Source: an uncultured Ramlibacter sp.
Lineage (GTDB): Bacteria > Pseudomonadota > Gammaproteobacteria > Burkholderiales > Burkholderiaceae_C
Assembly: GCF_936925435.1 (NCBI RefSeq)
Contig: NZ_CAKZHQ010000023.1
Coordinates: forward strand, 62,001 to 126,000
DNA: 64,000 nt
Direction of reading: 5' to 3'
Position numbers and translations under genes: made by a program. Positions 1 to 7,159 of this stretch are shown piece by piece. The notes beneath the pieces are model-generated. The model did not search any database, was not told the origin of the DNA, and saw only the letters and a program-made list of their open reading frames with translations. How positions within the stretch are numbered: position 1 is the stretch's first letter; every line of letters begins with the position of its first letter.

Positions 1-111
1 GTCCTCCGTCACCTTGAACGGGTTGCCGTAGCGCGTGGTGCGGTCCACCTTCACGGTGTTGGGCGGCATCTTCCAACCCTTCGCCCGTGAAAGCTGAATA
101 CGTTCAGGCAT
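1..111 (-). CDS. DUF4326 domain protein (partial, C-terminus outside window)
   Basis: Only the first 37 codons are visible. They contain the pattern typical of DUF4326 proteins: a basic start, then GWKMPPNTVKV, then a TRYGNPF segment. DUF4326 proteins are common in phages and have no established function. The gene is the most distal visible member of the leftward operon and follows the C5 methyltransferase gene with a 51-base gap. The family call rests on the conserved N-terminal motif only. Confidence 0.7.
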   Translation of the reverse strand, partial: MPERIQLSRAKGWKMPPNTVKVDRTTRYGNPFKVTED

Positions 112-162
112 GGTTTTCCTTGATAGAACAGTTGATTCGACCGCCCTGATGGAGGGAGGGGG

Positions 163-1074
163 TCATGCGGCTTCCCGGATGAAAGTGATCAGGTCCTTGG
201 CGACCTTGGGCACGACTGCATTGCCCAGCATGAAAGTCGCAGTGGTCACGTCTTCGGGCAGGATGGCGTCGGCGTCAAAGCCCATGAAGGCGCGGTTTTC
301 CTCCCGGCTGGCCATGCGCATCCGGTCGCCGTCAACGATGCCCCAGCGGTTCTTTGTGGTGATAGTCCCGATGGGCCGGTCCAGGCTGCGCCCGGTGAGG
401 CCGGAGCCGCCGCCGTAGTAGGGCATCACGAACCTGGCTCCCAGCTCGCGCCGGCCGCGCAGCACCCGGGCCCGCGTTGCTGGCACCTTGTCCGCCACCC
501 GGGACCACGTTCCGCCGTCGAAGTCGATGACGCTGCGGGCGGCAACATGCGGGCAGCGGGACAGCTTCAGCTCCAGCGGGTGCTTGCTGCGCGTCAGCAC
601 GATAAACAGGCGCTTGCGCTCCTGAGGTACGCCGTGGTCAGCCGAGTCGATCACGTTGGGCGAAATGGCATAGCCCAGCGCCGTCATCGCCGCGCACCAT
701 GCCGGGTACAGGACCCACTTGGTGGCGAACTGCTTGACGTTCTCCACCACGATGACGGGCGGGCGGTGGCATTCCGCAGCCGTCACCACTGCCCAGGCGG
801 TGCTGCGCAGGGCGTCGTGATGGGGCTTTTCCTTGCCGCGGGCGTTGCTGTGGCCCTGGCAGGCCGGGGAAGCCAGCAGGAGGTCATGGGCCGGAACGTC
901 GCGCCAGTCGGTCTGCTGCAAGTCCTGGCAGGCATGGATGGCCTCCGGGTGGTTCTGCCTGTGGATTTCCACCGCCTCGGGCCAGTGGTTGCCCGCCCAG
1001 ACGACATTGCACCCGGCCTGCTTCGCCCCCGTGGAAAAGCCGCCAGCACCCGCAAAAAGATCAACTGCGTTCAT
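163..1074 (-). CDS. Phage C5 cytosine DNA methyltransferase
   Basis: Transfers a methyl group from S-adenosylmethionine to C5 of cytosine in a specific DNA site. The 303 residues carry the ordered C5-MTase motifs: motif I DLFAGAGG at residues 5-12, the catalytic SPACQGHS block with Cys72, motif VI ENV at 111-113, QERKRLF (motif VIII) near 160, and a C-terminal GNAVVP (motif X). The catalytic block reads SPACQ rather than the commoner PPCQ, as in some phage enzymes. No restriction endonuclease gene is adjacent, so this looks like an orphan methylase protecting phage DNA from host restriction. The target site cannot be read from sequence. Confidence 0.93.
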   Translation of the reverse strand: MNAVDLFAGAGGFSTGAKQAGCNVVWAGNHWPEAVEIHRQNHPEAIHACQDLQQTDWRDVPAHDLLLASPACQGHSNARGKEKPHHDALRSTAWAVVTAAECHRPPVIVVENVKQFATKWVLYPAWCAAMTALGYAISPNVIDSADHGVPQERKRLFIVLTRSKHPLELKLSRCPHVAARSVIDFDGGTWSRVADKVPATRARVLRGRRELGARFVMPYYGGGSGLTGRSLDRPIGTITTKNRWGIVDGDRMRMASREENRAFMGFDADAILPEDVTTATFMLGNAVVPKVAKDLITFIREAA

Positions 1075-1144
1075 GTTGTTCCAGCCTCTCTAGGCCGCTG
1101 TAATGAGTTGTTCAGCCTCTAACTGGCTGGGGGTGGGGTGCATT

Positions 1145-2170
1145 TCAGGCGGCTGCCCGTTCTTGAACCTGCTGGATGTGGTCCACCAGGGCGGCGCAGA
1201 TCAGAGGGAAGTCGGCAGCGCGGTACAGCTTTGCGGCCTTCTCGGTGGCGACGGGATCGAAGCCGAGCAGGTGCAGGAAGTCGGCGGTGACGGTGAAGCC
1301 CAGGCGCTCGCTGATCAGGCCCAGGCGGATGGGCGGCGCTTCAGCGGCTGGCGCGGCGGCGGGCTTGCGGGCCATGGGGACCACGACAGGGGCGGCGGCT
1401 GGGGCAGGCGGGGGCGGGGTGGCTGCGACGGGCGCCGGCGTGGCTGCAGCCTGCTGGGCGGCAAGCTCGGCGCGCTGGCGGTCGAGGTCGTCCTGTTGCG
1501 CCTTCAGCTTGCGCGCTGTTTCGGCCTGCTCTGCGGCCACGCGGGCCTGCTCGGCGCGCTCAACCTCCAGGCGGGCTGCTTCATCCTCGCGCGCGACAGC
1601 CTTCGCATGCAGGGCGCGCAGCGCTTCAATGGTCCGCGCGCGGGCCTCGGTAGCCTCCGTCTGGTATTCCTCGAAGCCGGCCAGATCGAGGCCTTCCAGG
1701 TAGCCGATGCCGTTTGCAATGCGCTCGGCCTGCAGGTCGGTCGCCAGGGCCACGTAGCCGGCAATCTTGGCGATGGCGTCGGTGTGGACCTTGCGGCGGG
1801 CGGCCTCCGCTTCCTCCTTGGCGCGGCGTTCGTTCTCGCGGCGGATTTCGTCAGCCTTGATCTGGTTGTCGATGGGCTGCTCCAGAGCCATGATCTCGGC
1901 GGTCAGGCGCGCGGCCTCGCTGTCGATCTTCTTGCCGAACTCCAGCGCGGGCGCTTTCAGTTCCTTGCGCTTGTCCTCCAGGGAGGTGCGCAGGGTTTTC
2001 AGCTCCAGCCGGCCGGCGCGCGCGGCCTTGTCGCCGGCCGTGGTGGTCAGGTCATAGGTCGCGCCGGCGTACTTGTCGCGCAGGTCAGCCAGAGCGGCTT
2101 CGGTGCGGCTGTAGGTGACGATGGCTTTGCCGTCGCGGACTTCGGCGGTGTCGATCAGTTCGGTGGTCAT
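1145..2170 (-). CDS. Coiled-coil phage protein of the recombination operon
   Basis: 341 residues, no recognised enzyme. Residues about 50-130 and 160-235 are rich in Ala, Glu, Arg and Gln with heptad-like spacing, indicating long coiled coils. A Pro/Ala-rich linker follows at about 240-285, then a compact C-terminal segment. It lies directly downstream of the YqaJ nuclease and ERF genes (7-base gap, GAGG ribosome site before the ATG), so it may assist phage recombination or host-nuclease inhibition. That role is inferred from position only. Confidence 0.75.
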   Translation of the reverse strand: MTTELIDTAEVRDGKAIVTYSRTEAALADLRDKYAGATYDLTTTAGDKAARAGRLELKTLRTSLEDKRKELKAPALEFGKKIDSEAARLTAEIMALEQPIDNQIKADEIRRENERRAKEEAEAARRKVHTDAIAKIAGYVALATDLQAERIANGIGYLEGLDLAGFEEYQTEATEARARTIEALRALHAKAVAREDEAARLEVERAEQARVAAEQAETARKLKAQQDDLDRQRAELAAQQAAATPAPVAATPPPPAPAAAPVVVPMARKPAAAPAAEAPPIRLGLISERLGFTVTADFLHLLGFDPVATEKAAKLYRAADFPLICAALVDHIQQVQERAAA

Positions 2171-2177
2171 GGGTGCC

Positions 2178-2897
2178 TCAGAAAATGGATTCAGGGAGGG
2201 CGGCAGGCGCCACGAAGACGCGCGGCGCTGCGCTGGGGATGGGCAACGGTTCGCCAGCGCGGTGGGTGCGGTCGAATTCCTCGATCACTTCGCGGAAGTA
2301 GCCGCGCGCCAGGCGCACCTTCTCTGCCATTGCGGCCTCAAGGGAGGCATCACGGCGCAGGGCCCAGCTGGTGATGCGCTGGTGGGCGGGGATGTGGTCG
2401 ACGTAGTGCAGCGTTTGCGGCTCATAGCCGATCAGGTGCTCGGGCGTGTTGACCAGGCAGTAGTCGACGCTCCACTCGTCGGCATCCCACAGGGCCATGT
2501 AGCCGCGCATCTGCCATTCGTAGAGCTTGTCCTCGCATGCCTCGGTGCAGATCGGGAACGTCTTGACCGACCAGGAAGTCTTCAGGTCATGGCCACGGCG
2601 GCCGGGCGCGTTAAACAGGTCGCACTCGCCCGTCCACAGGCCGTTGGCGCGGCGCTCGGTGTTCTTGACCAGAGACAGGCCGCGCACCTGGTTCAGCAAG
2701 GCGATGGAGTCGTCTTCACACTGGATGCCCTTCTCGGTCTCCTTGCTGGAGAACGTGAAATCCACGCCAAAGATCGCCTGGGCGGCCAGCTCGCGCACAT
2801 GGGTCTTGGCGCCGGCCGACAGCGGGCCCTCGGACTTGCTGCGCGGCTCGGTCATCAGCTTGCCGATGGAGCTGCAGCGAAAGAGAAGCTCATCCAC
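2178..2897 (-). CDS. YqaJ-type viral recombinase (lambda exonuclease fold)
   Basis: A 5'-3' double-strand exonuclease of the PD-(D/E)XK class, expected to resect DNA ends for the ERF annealing protein. The 239 residues show the active-site signature: an acidic GIQCEDDSI block near residue 57, then GECDLF and GHDLKTSW, giving the D...D-x-K triad around residues 90-105. The GTG start overlaps the last 8 bases of the ERF gene, so the pair is translationally coupled. Exonuclease plus annealer is the classic two-component phage recombination system. Confidence 0.88.
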   Translation of the reverse strand: MDELLFRCSSIGKLMTEPRSKSEGPLSAGAKTHVRELAAQAIFGVDFTFSSKETEKGIQCEDDSIALLNQVRGLSLVKNTERRANGLWTGECDLFNAPGRRGHDLKTSWSVKTFPICTEACEDKLYEWQMRGYMALWDADEWSVDYCLVNTPEHLIGYEPQTLHYVDHIPAHQRITSWALRRDASLEAAMAEKVRLARGYFREVIEEFDRTHRAGEPLPIPSAAPRVFVAPAALPESIF

Positions 2898-3687
2898 CGG
2901 CCGCCCCCGTGTCCGCGGTCTCGGCCGCCTTGCGCAGGCCGGGGTAGTCGCGCTGGAGCTTGCCGCGCGCCTTGCCGTCCAGGTTGCCCCACCAGGCCAG
3001 CAGGGCTTCCATCCCTTTCATTGCCGCTTCGCGCCCGGCCTGCAGCTCGGTTTCCCGGGCCTCGTCCTGGGCGGTCGTTTGGGCGGGATTTCCGGCGCCT
3101 GCGCCGTCGTCGTCTTCGGACTTCTCGGCCAAGCCGCAGACCGCCTTGAGCGTGTGGCGCTCCAGGTACGTCTTCGCGCTGATGATGGCCTGGATGGCGT
3201 TCTTACCGCCGCTATCGTCGTAGGGCCCGGTCAGGGTGACGCTCTCGCTGTGGCCCTGCTTGTGCTTCAGGATGCAGGCGACCTCGATAAAGCCCCTGTC
3301 CTGCTTGGCCTTCCAGGACCAGCTGAAGCCGTGCTTTGACAGGGCCGGCGCGGCGGCGTCGATCACGTCGGCCAGCTCGGCGTGCTTGTAGTTCACCCGG
3401 CCGCCCTTGCTGGACGGGTAGTCCACCTGCTTGCGCTTGATGATCTCCACGGCCTCGCCCTTGAAGTCGGCCATGGCCTGGTTGAAAGCCTTCTCGGCTT
3501 CGCGCTTCTCCCAGCGGTCCTGCAGGTCCATCATCTTTTCGACCTGCTCCAGGCTGGCGCCCTGGGCCATGGCTGCCAGCATCATCCCGGCGGGCGAGTT
3601 TTGCGGCAGGGCCAGCGCGGCGGAGGGTTGTGGGGCGGCGGGGCGCTCGGCGACCGGCACGAGGTCTAGGACAGCTTCATTGCTCAC
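2890..3687 (-). CDS. ERF-family single-strand annealing protein
   Basis: Anneals complementary single strands during phage recombination, partner of the YqaJ nuclease. An N-terminal linker leads to the ERF domain (about residues 55-210), which has the typical NYKHAELADVIDAAAP stretch and the YLERHTLKAVCGL block. The GTG start at 3687 is chosen because AAGGAG lies 6 bases upstream. A longer reading from a TTG at 3702 would place that ribosome site inside the coding sequence. The C-terminus is acidic and low-complexity, as usual for this family. Confidence 0.9.
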   Translation of the reverse strand: MSNEAVLDLVPVAERPAAPQPSAALALPQNSPAGMMLAAMAQGASLEQVEKMMDLQDRWEKREAEKAFNQAMADFKGEAVEIIKRKQVDYPSSKGGRVNYKHAELADVIDAAAPALSKHGFSWSWKAKQDRGFIEVACILKHKQGHSESVTLTGPYDDSGGKNAIQAIISAKTYLERHTLKAVCGLAEKSEDDDGAGAGNPAQTTAQDEARETELQAGREAAMKGMEALLAWWGNLDGKARGKLQRDYPGLRKAAETADTGAAGG

Positions 3688-3711
3688 GGGTTTCTCCTTC
3701 AAGTTGAGAGG

Positions 3712-3846
3712 TCAGCGGACAAACAGGGCCACGGCCGCGCCGAAGCCAATGACGGCGCCCACGCCAATGCCAGACCACCATCCATTGAGGAAAGCGGCCT
3801 TCGGGCTGTCTGTGATGCAGGGGAGGGAGGGGCGGCGGGCGATCAT
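3712..3846 (-). CDS. Small single-pass membrane protein, 44 aa
   Basis: Encodes 44 residues ending in one hydrophobic helix rich in Gly and Ala (about residues 24-42) with a C-terminal Arg. The ATG overlaps the stop of the upstream gene in an ATGA arrangement, which supports it as a genuine coupled gene. No family recognised. It sits in the leftward early operon before the recombination genes. Confidence 0.6.
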   Translation of the reverse strand: MIARRPSLPCITDSPKAAFLNGWWSGIGVGAVIGFGAAVALFVR

Positions 3847-4103
3847 CCGAGCCTCGCCCAGAGGTATCCCGCAATCGCGCAGGCCGTCACAAAAATGGCC
3901 ATGGCGAGGCAGGCGTAGATCACCTTGGAGAGCTGCGCGTCGATCCATGCCCAGGGCTCGCCCTCGTAGGGCTCCGGCTCGCTCTCCGCAAACTGGATGG
4001 GCATGGGCCGGCGCTGCTCGAACTCGACGCGGCGGAAGCCCTCTTCCGTGACCGGCGGCGGGACGCAGGGCGGGGCGTTGTTGGGGATGAGGTGCAGGCT
4101 CAT
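3843..4103 (-). CDS. Small phage membrane protein, 86 aa
   Basis: 86 residues: a proline-rich, acidic N-terminal region and one clear C-terminal transmembrane helix (about residues 60-82). The start at 4103 is set by an ATGA overlap with the preceding gene; the frame stays open further upstream but only over the neighbouring gene. Function unknown. Two adjacent small membrane proteins in an early operon could act in superinfection exclusion, but nothing in the sequence proves this. Confidence 0.6.
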   Translation of the reverse strand: MSLHLIPNNAPPCVPPPVTEEGFRRVEFEQRRPMPIQFAESEPEPYEGEPWAWIDAQLSKVIYACLAMAIFVTACAIAGYLWARLG

Positions 4104-4408
4104 GCGCGCCTCGCCTTCCGGGCGCTTTCGTACTGGGCAAGGGCGCGGCCCATGGTCTCGTCCGCGATCTGTTCGCAGGCCTTGAGGTAGTCGGCATTGC
4201 TGGCAAAGGCGGCGCGCTCGGGCAGCGCGGGCCGGTCGATGGCGAGGCAGTTGAAGCGCGAGGCGGCAAGCCATGCCCGGTCATTCGCCGGCCGCTGCAA
4301 TGCGGCAGACAGGCGGATCAGCGCGTCGGGCGTCAAGGTGATGACGTCGTTGTCCCAGCTGCCGCCGGCCGCGCGCACCGTGGCGCCGTAAGAAGGGCTG
4401 GCGCTCAT
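4100..4408 (-). CDS. Hypothetical phage protein, 102 aa
   Basis: 102 residues, soluble, with no transmembrane segment or recognised motif. It is linked by ATGA overlaps to both neighbours, so it is part of a tightly coupled early operon. Function unknown. Confidence 0.6.
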   Translation of the reverse strand: MSASPSYGATVRAAGGSWDNDVITLTPDALIRLSAALQRPANDRAWLAASRFNCLAIDRPALPERAAFASNADYLKACEQIADETMGRALAQYESARKARRA

Positions 4409-4656
4409 GCGAACCTCGGCGAGGAATCCAGCCCCGCCGCCCGTTCTTCGGCGTGGTGGGCGGCAATGGCGGACTGCTCATGCGATCGCGCAGCAATGGC
4501 CTTGCGGACGATGGCAAGGTGGCGGCCGGGCTCCGGCTCGTCGTTTTGAGCGATTCTGTGGTTGCCCTTGGCGACGCAAGGACGGCCATGCGGGATGCCG
4601 ATGCCGTCAGCGGCTTCCTGGCACAGGCCCGCCAGGGCGAGGTCGGCGGGGCTCAC
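4405..4656 (-). CDS. Hypothetical phage protein, 83 aa
   Basis: 83 residues containing several His residues and a C-terminal Glu/Ala/Arg-rich helix. It overlaps its neighbours by 4 bases at both ends (ATGA). No recognised family. The coupling pattern rather than homology supports the call. Confidence 0.55.
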   Translation of the reverse strand: MSPADLALAGLCQEAADGIGIPHGRPCVAKGNHRIAQNDEPEPGRHLAIVRKAIAARSHEQSAIAAHHAEERAAGLDSSPRFA

Positions 4657-5075
4657 GCTGCGGCTCCGGTGGCCTTGGCACGCTGGCCGTCGGCGTAGGC
4701 GCGGGCGTAGTCGCTGCCCTTGGCGGCCAGCATGGGGCGGCCCTCATAGCCGCGCTGCCAGCCCTCCCGCATGGAGCCCGAGGGATGCGGGTTTGCGCTC
4801 CCGGTTGCCTTGGCGATGGCAGCGACGACCTCGACCGGCGCATCGCAGCCTTCACGATGGCATTGCTCGATGACGATCTGCAGGGCGGCCAGCAGGTCCG
4901 GCGCCGCCGCGATCAGCAGGGCGTTTGCCTGATCAACCCCTTCGCCTTCACCGTTGATCCGCGGGCTACCGCAGCAGCCGCAACCGCCGACGATGGAGAA
5001 GCCGGCAGGGTCGCCGGCAACAAGGCTGTCGGCCTCAACGCGCCACGGAGCCGGCGTGTGCTGCGCGGCCATCAC
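4653..5075 (-). CDS. Conserved-type phage protein with HTPAPW start and LIAAAPDLLAAL helix
   Basis: 140 residues. The N-terminal HTPAPW and the ANALLIAAAPDLLAAL segment (about residues 50-66) are characteristic of a widespread small phage protein family of unknown function in Proteobacteria. A GCGCCG cysteine cluster near residue 31 may bind metal. It overlaps both neighbours by 4 bases in the leftward operon. Confidence 0.65.
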   Translation of the reverse strand: MMAAQHTPAPWRVEADSLVAGDPAGFSIVGGCGCCGSPRINGEGEGVDQANALLIAAAPDLLAALQIVIEQCHREGCDAPVEVVAAIAKATGSANPHPSGSMREGWQRGYEGRPMLAAKGSDYARAYADGQRAKATGAAA

Positions 5076-5380
5076 TGCACCACCACCAGGGAGCCGAAGT
5101 CGTCAGTGACGGCCTTGTGGAGGCGGCGGCCCACGCCAGCTTCTGCCATCAACGCCGCTGCCGCGCCCATCACAATGAGTTCGGTGTACCGCGAGTCGAT
5201 GGACCGGTCGATCTTGTCGTGGCGGCTGATGCGCAGGCCGTCGAAGTAGAGAGTGCCGCCCCCGAAGGTCGTCCAGTTCTCAACCGTATTCGAGTTCGGC
5301 TGCGACCACTGGATGCGGCCGGACTCGTCGGGGCAGTAAACAGGGCCTGGCTGGCCGCTGGTCGCTTCGCTGTGTGCCAT
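5072..5380 (-). CDS. First gene of the leftward early operon, hypothetical
   Basis: 102 residues from an ATG at 5380 preceded by GGAGGAAAG, a strong ribosome site. A longer frame from a TTG at 5431 would run through the promoter and is rejected. The protein is soluble, with no recognised domain. It is promoter-proximal, about 30 bases downstream of the predicted leftward promoter start, so it should be among the first phage proteins made after induction. Confidence 0.65.
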   Translation of the reverse strand: MAHSEATSGQPGPVYCPDESGRIQWSQPNSNTVENWTTFGGGTLYFDGLRISRHDKIDRSIDSRYTELIVMGAAAALMAEAGVGRRLHKAVTDDFGSLVVVQ

Positions 5381-5414
5381 CTTTCCTCCAAGCGCCCGGG
5401 ATTGGGCTTGGAGG

Positions 5415-5499
5415 GGAGTCTGGTTCAACAAGACAATAGCGTCAAGTTAAACCATACATTCGGCTTAGAACAAGTTTTCATGAAGTTGTACGGCGCAAC
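5415..5499 (-). promoter_or_regulatory. Leftward early promoter (PL-like) with three repressor operators
   Basis: On the minus strand, TTGACG (5445-5440), a 17-base spacer and CAGACT (5422-5417) form a promoter for the leftward operon. Three related 15-base sites lie at 5415-5429, 5446-5460 and 5485-5499. In the same orientation they read GGAGTCTGGTTCAAC, AATGTATGGTTTAAC and GTTGTACGGCGCAAC. One site overlaps the -10 and one abuts the -35, exactly as in the rightward module at 7109-7155. The layout predicts repression of both early promoters by one repressor, as in lambda OL/OR. Confidence 0.7.
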
Positions 5500-5727
5500 C
5501 GGACAAAACTGAATAAGGAAGCTCCAGTGTCGCCACGCGCTGCGAGCGGCGACATTTCCTCATCACAAGTGAGTAGTGTTACTGGCGGTAACCCCAACCC
5601 CCGTTTGTGGGAGGCGCCGGCGCTCTGCAATGGACACTTGCAACGCGGGCATCGTGTTTTTACGCCGTTGCAAGCCTCAGTTGCAGGCTGACGATGGCCG
5701 TAAGCCGGCCGGGATACAGTCCTACTC
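5500..5727. promoter_or_regulatory. Intergenic region with a 9-bp inverted repeat before the XRE gene
   Basis: No gene seen. CTTGCAACG at 5637-5645 and CGTTGCAAG at 5666-5674 are perfect inverted arms with 20 bases between, and two related TGCA half-sites flank them (near 5627 and 5681). Because the rightward XRE gene begins at 5728, this dyad is a candidate operator for that regulator. It differs from the GTATGG-type operators of the early promoters. Confidence 0.45.
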
Positions 5728-6063
5728 ATGCCCCAAAGAGCCAAGCGCAGGGCATTGGGTGTACGCCTGCGCCTAGCCAGACTAGAAAATCGCCTTTCGC
5801 AAACTGAAGTAGCAACCGAGTGCAGAGTGAGTCATCAAGCGGTGTCCGGCTGGGAAGCTGGAAGAGCCAGCATCAGCGCGGTGCGATTGGGGGAACTGGC
5901 CACCCTCTACGGGGTGTCCACGGACTACCTGATTTTTGGCATTGGGGACATTGACCTGGCGGTGGGCGTGCGGCAGTACTTCGACGTGATGCCGCCGGCC
6001 TTGCGAGACAGGTGCCTGATGATGTGGGCGTTGTTCGCCCGGCGCGGTGTACCTGGGCCGTGA
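5728..6063 (+). CDS. XRE-family HTH regulator (second phage regulator)
   Basis: 111 residues with an N-terminal helix-turn-helix of the Cro/C1 type (about residues 10-66: LRLARLENRLSQTEVA, then VSHQAVSGWEAG), followed by a short acidic C-terminal part. No protease or dimerisation domain is present. It is transcribed towards the repressor operon and away from the leftward early operon, next to its own candidate dyad. It could modulate leftward transcription or be an accessory immunity factor. Its exact role is not shown. Confidence 0.85.
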   Translation: MPQRAKRRALGVRLRLARLENRLSQTEVATECRVSHQAVSGWEAGRASISAVRLGELATLYGVSTDYLIFGIGDIDLAVGVRQYFDVMPPALRDRCLMMWALFARRGVPGP

Positions 6064-6083
6064 TAGCCCATCCATTTGGGCAA

Positions 6084-6106
6084 CAAAAAACCCGCCGCAG
6101 CGGGTT
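6084..6106 (-). terminator. Intrinsic terminator of the repressor operon
   Basis: Read on the minus strand: a CCCGC/GCGGG hairpin (6091-6104) followed by a run of T residues (6090-6084). It lies between the convergent XRE gene and the exported-protein gene and should end repressor-operon transcription. Confidence 0.75.
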
Positions 6107-6117
6107 GAGTTGGCGAG

Positions 6118-6642
6118 CTAGGGCGCAGAGCAAGCGGCGATTGGGCCCCTATTGGGGGCGAAGCTGTCTTTGTCCAACGGGAAGATGGTTGGCTTGTCGT
6201 AGCCGGTATTGGCGCTGGCTTTGAACTCGCCCTTTCCGGTCCCTCCTGTCGTAACCCACTTTCCCTCTTGAAACCGGTACTCAATACGGCTGGTGAAGCG
6301 TGTCGAACGCTCAGCAATGTCAACCTTGAGCGCGCCGGCCTCGCTTTCGGTTTCCGCTCGGCTGTTCGCCGTTACCTCAATGATCTGCACAAATGCTGAA
6401 AATGGTGACACGAGGGAGTCTGTTTTGCGGACGTCATAGGATAGTTCGCTCGGGGCTGAGACCACCTTGACCCATGCTTTCACGCGCTCATTGTAGAAAA
6501 CGCGCTCAAGGGATTGCGACTCGAATGCCGTCTTGCAACGCTGGAGGATTGGCTTGAAGTCATCCAGTGGGCCGGCCACAGCGGCGCCGGCGACGGCCGC
6601 CACGGTGACAGTGGCGGCGATTGAGCGAATGAGCATGGCCAT
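6118..6642 (-). CDS. Exported accessory protein co-transcribed with the repressor
   Basis: 174 residues starting with a Sec signal peptide (basic MAMLIR, hydrophobic Ala/Val stretch to about residue 23, cleavage around AVAG). The mature part, about 150 residues, is soluble with two Cys and no recognised domain. The gene begins 8 bases after the repressor stop and precedes the operon terminator, so it should be expressed in the lysogen. That position is typical of lysogenic-conversion or superinfection-exclusion genes. The function is inferred from context. Either ATG at 6642 or 6636 could be used. Confidence 0.7.
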   Translation of the reverse strand: MAMLIRSIAATVTVAAVAGAAVAGPLDDFKPILQRCKTAFESQSLERVFYNERVKAWVKVVSAPSELSYDVRKTDSLVSPFSAFVQIIEVTANSRAETESEAGALKVDIAERSTRFTSRIEYRFQEGKWVTTGGTGKGEFKASANTGYDKPTIFPLDKDSFAPNRGPIAACSAP

Positions 6643-6650
6643 TCCTACCT

Positions 6651-7070
6651 CTACTGTTTGACCGGCTTGCGGTTGCTGCCCGGATCGTGAAGAACCCGTG
6701 GCACTGGCCGCATCAGCAAGGCAAGCAGGTCGGCGCGCTGCTGCTCGTCCAGCTGGCCCACCGCTTTGGCTGCGGCGACGACCCGCGCATTGCCGAACGG
6801 GTCTTTAGACCCAAACAGCAGCTCGTCCGCGCTCTTTCCAAGTTTTAGGCATAAGAGGTAGAGCTGGCGAACGGATGGGAAGTGGCGCTCCGATTCCCAG
6901 TCCGAGATGGTCTGGCGGGAAGCGTGCTTGCCGGCCGTTTCACCAAGGTCCGTGCCCAAGGCGGTCCCGGACAGCCCAGCGGCCTCCCGCGCCTCTTTCA
7001 GCCTGGCGCCAAAGCCGAGCTTCTTGTTTTGCGTGGTGTCGTTTGACAGCTGTGAGTCGGCAGTTGCCAT
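6651..7070 (-). CDS. CI-like phage repressor (XRE HTH, no peptidase domain)
   Basis: 139 residues from ATG 7070. A helix-turn-helix spans about residues 18-80 (FGARLKEAREAAGLSG, then SRQTISDWESER). The C-terminal region is helical and basic and lacks the S24 autoprotease domain of lambda CI. Induction therefore cannot depend on RecA-stimulated self-cleavage and must act another way. The gene is divergent from the Cro-like gene across an operator region, and the exported accessory gene follows it. A longer frame upstream crosses the operators and is rejected. Confidence 0.82.
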   Translation of the reverse strand: MATADSQLSNDTTQNKKLGFGARLKEAREAAGLSGTALGTDLGETAGKHASRQTISDWESERHFPSVRQLYLLCLKLGKSADELLFGSKDPFGNARVVAAAKAVGQLDEQQRADLLALLMRPVPRVLHDPGSNRKPVKQ

Positions 7071-7108
7071 TCGGGGAGCATAAGCAGGCTCGGCCAAATG
7101 AAAAAACG

Positions 7109-7155
7109 GTTGTATGGCACAACTTGACATTAAATGTCCGGTTGAACCATACTGC
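7109..7155 (+). promoter_or_regulatory. Rightward early promoter (PR-like) with two repressor operators
   Basis: TTGACA (7124-7129), an 18-base spacer and CATACT (7148-7153) form a strong promoter pointing at the Cro-like gene. Operators at 7109-7123 (GTTGTATGGCACAAC) and 7141-7155 (reverse complement GCAGTATGGTTCAAC) abut the -35 and cover the -10. The same AAC-TTGAC junction and GTTGAACCA(T/G)ACT block occur in the leftward promoter at 5417-5460. The predicted start point falls at or next to the A of the Cro-like ATG, suggesting a leaderless message. Confidence 0.75.
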
Positions 7156-7159
7156 ACAG

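Noticed and set aside
1103-2374. Long plus-strand frame over the coiled-coil gene
   Set aside because: Low-complexity Gly/Leu-rich reading with no start signal. The minus-strand gene has a ribosome site and operon context.
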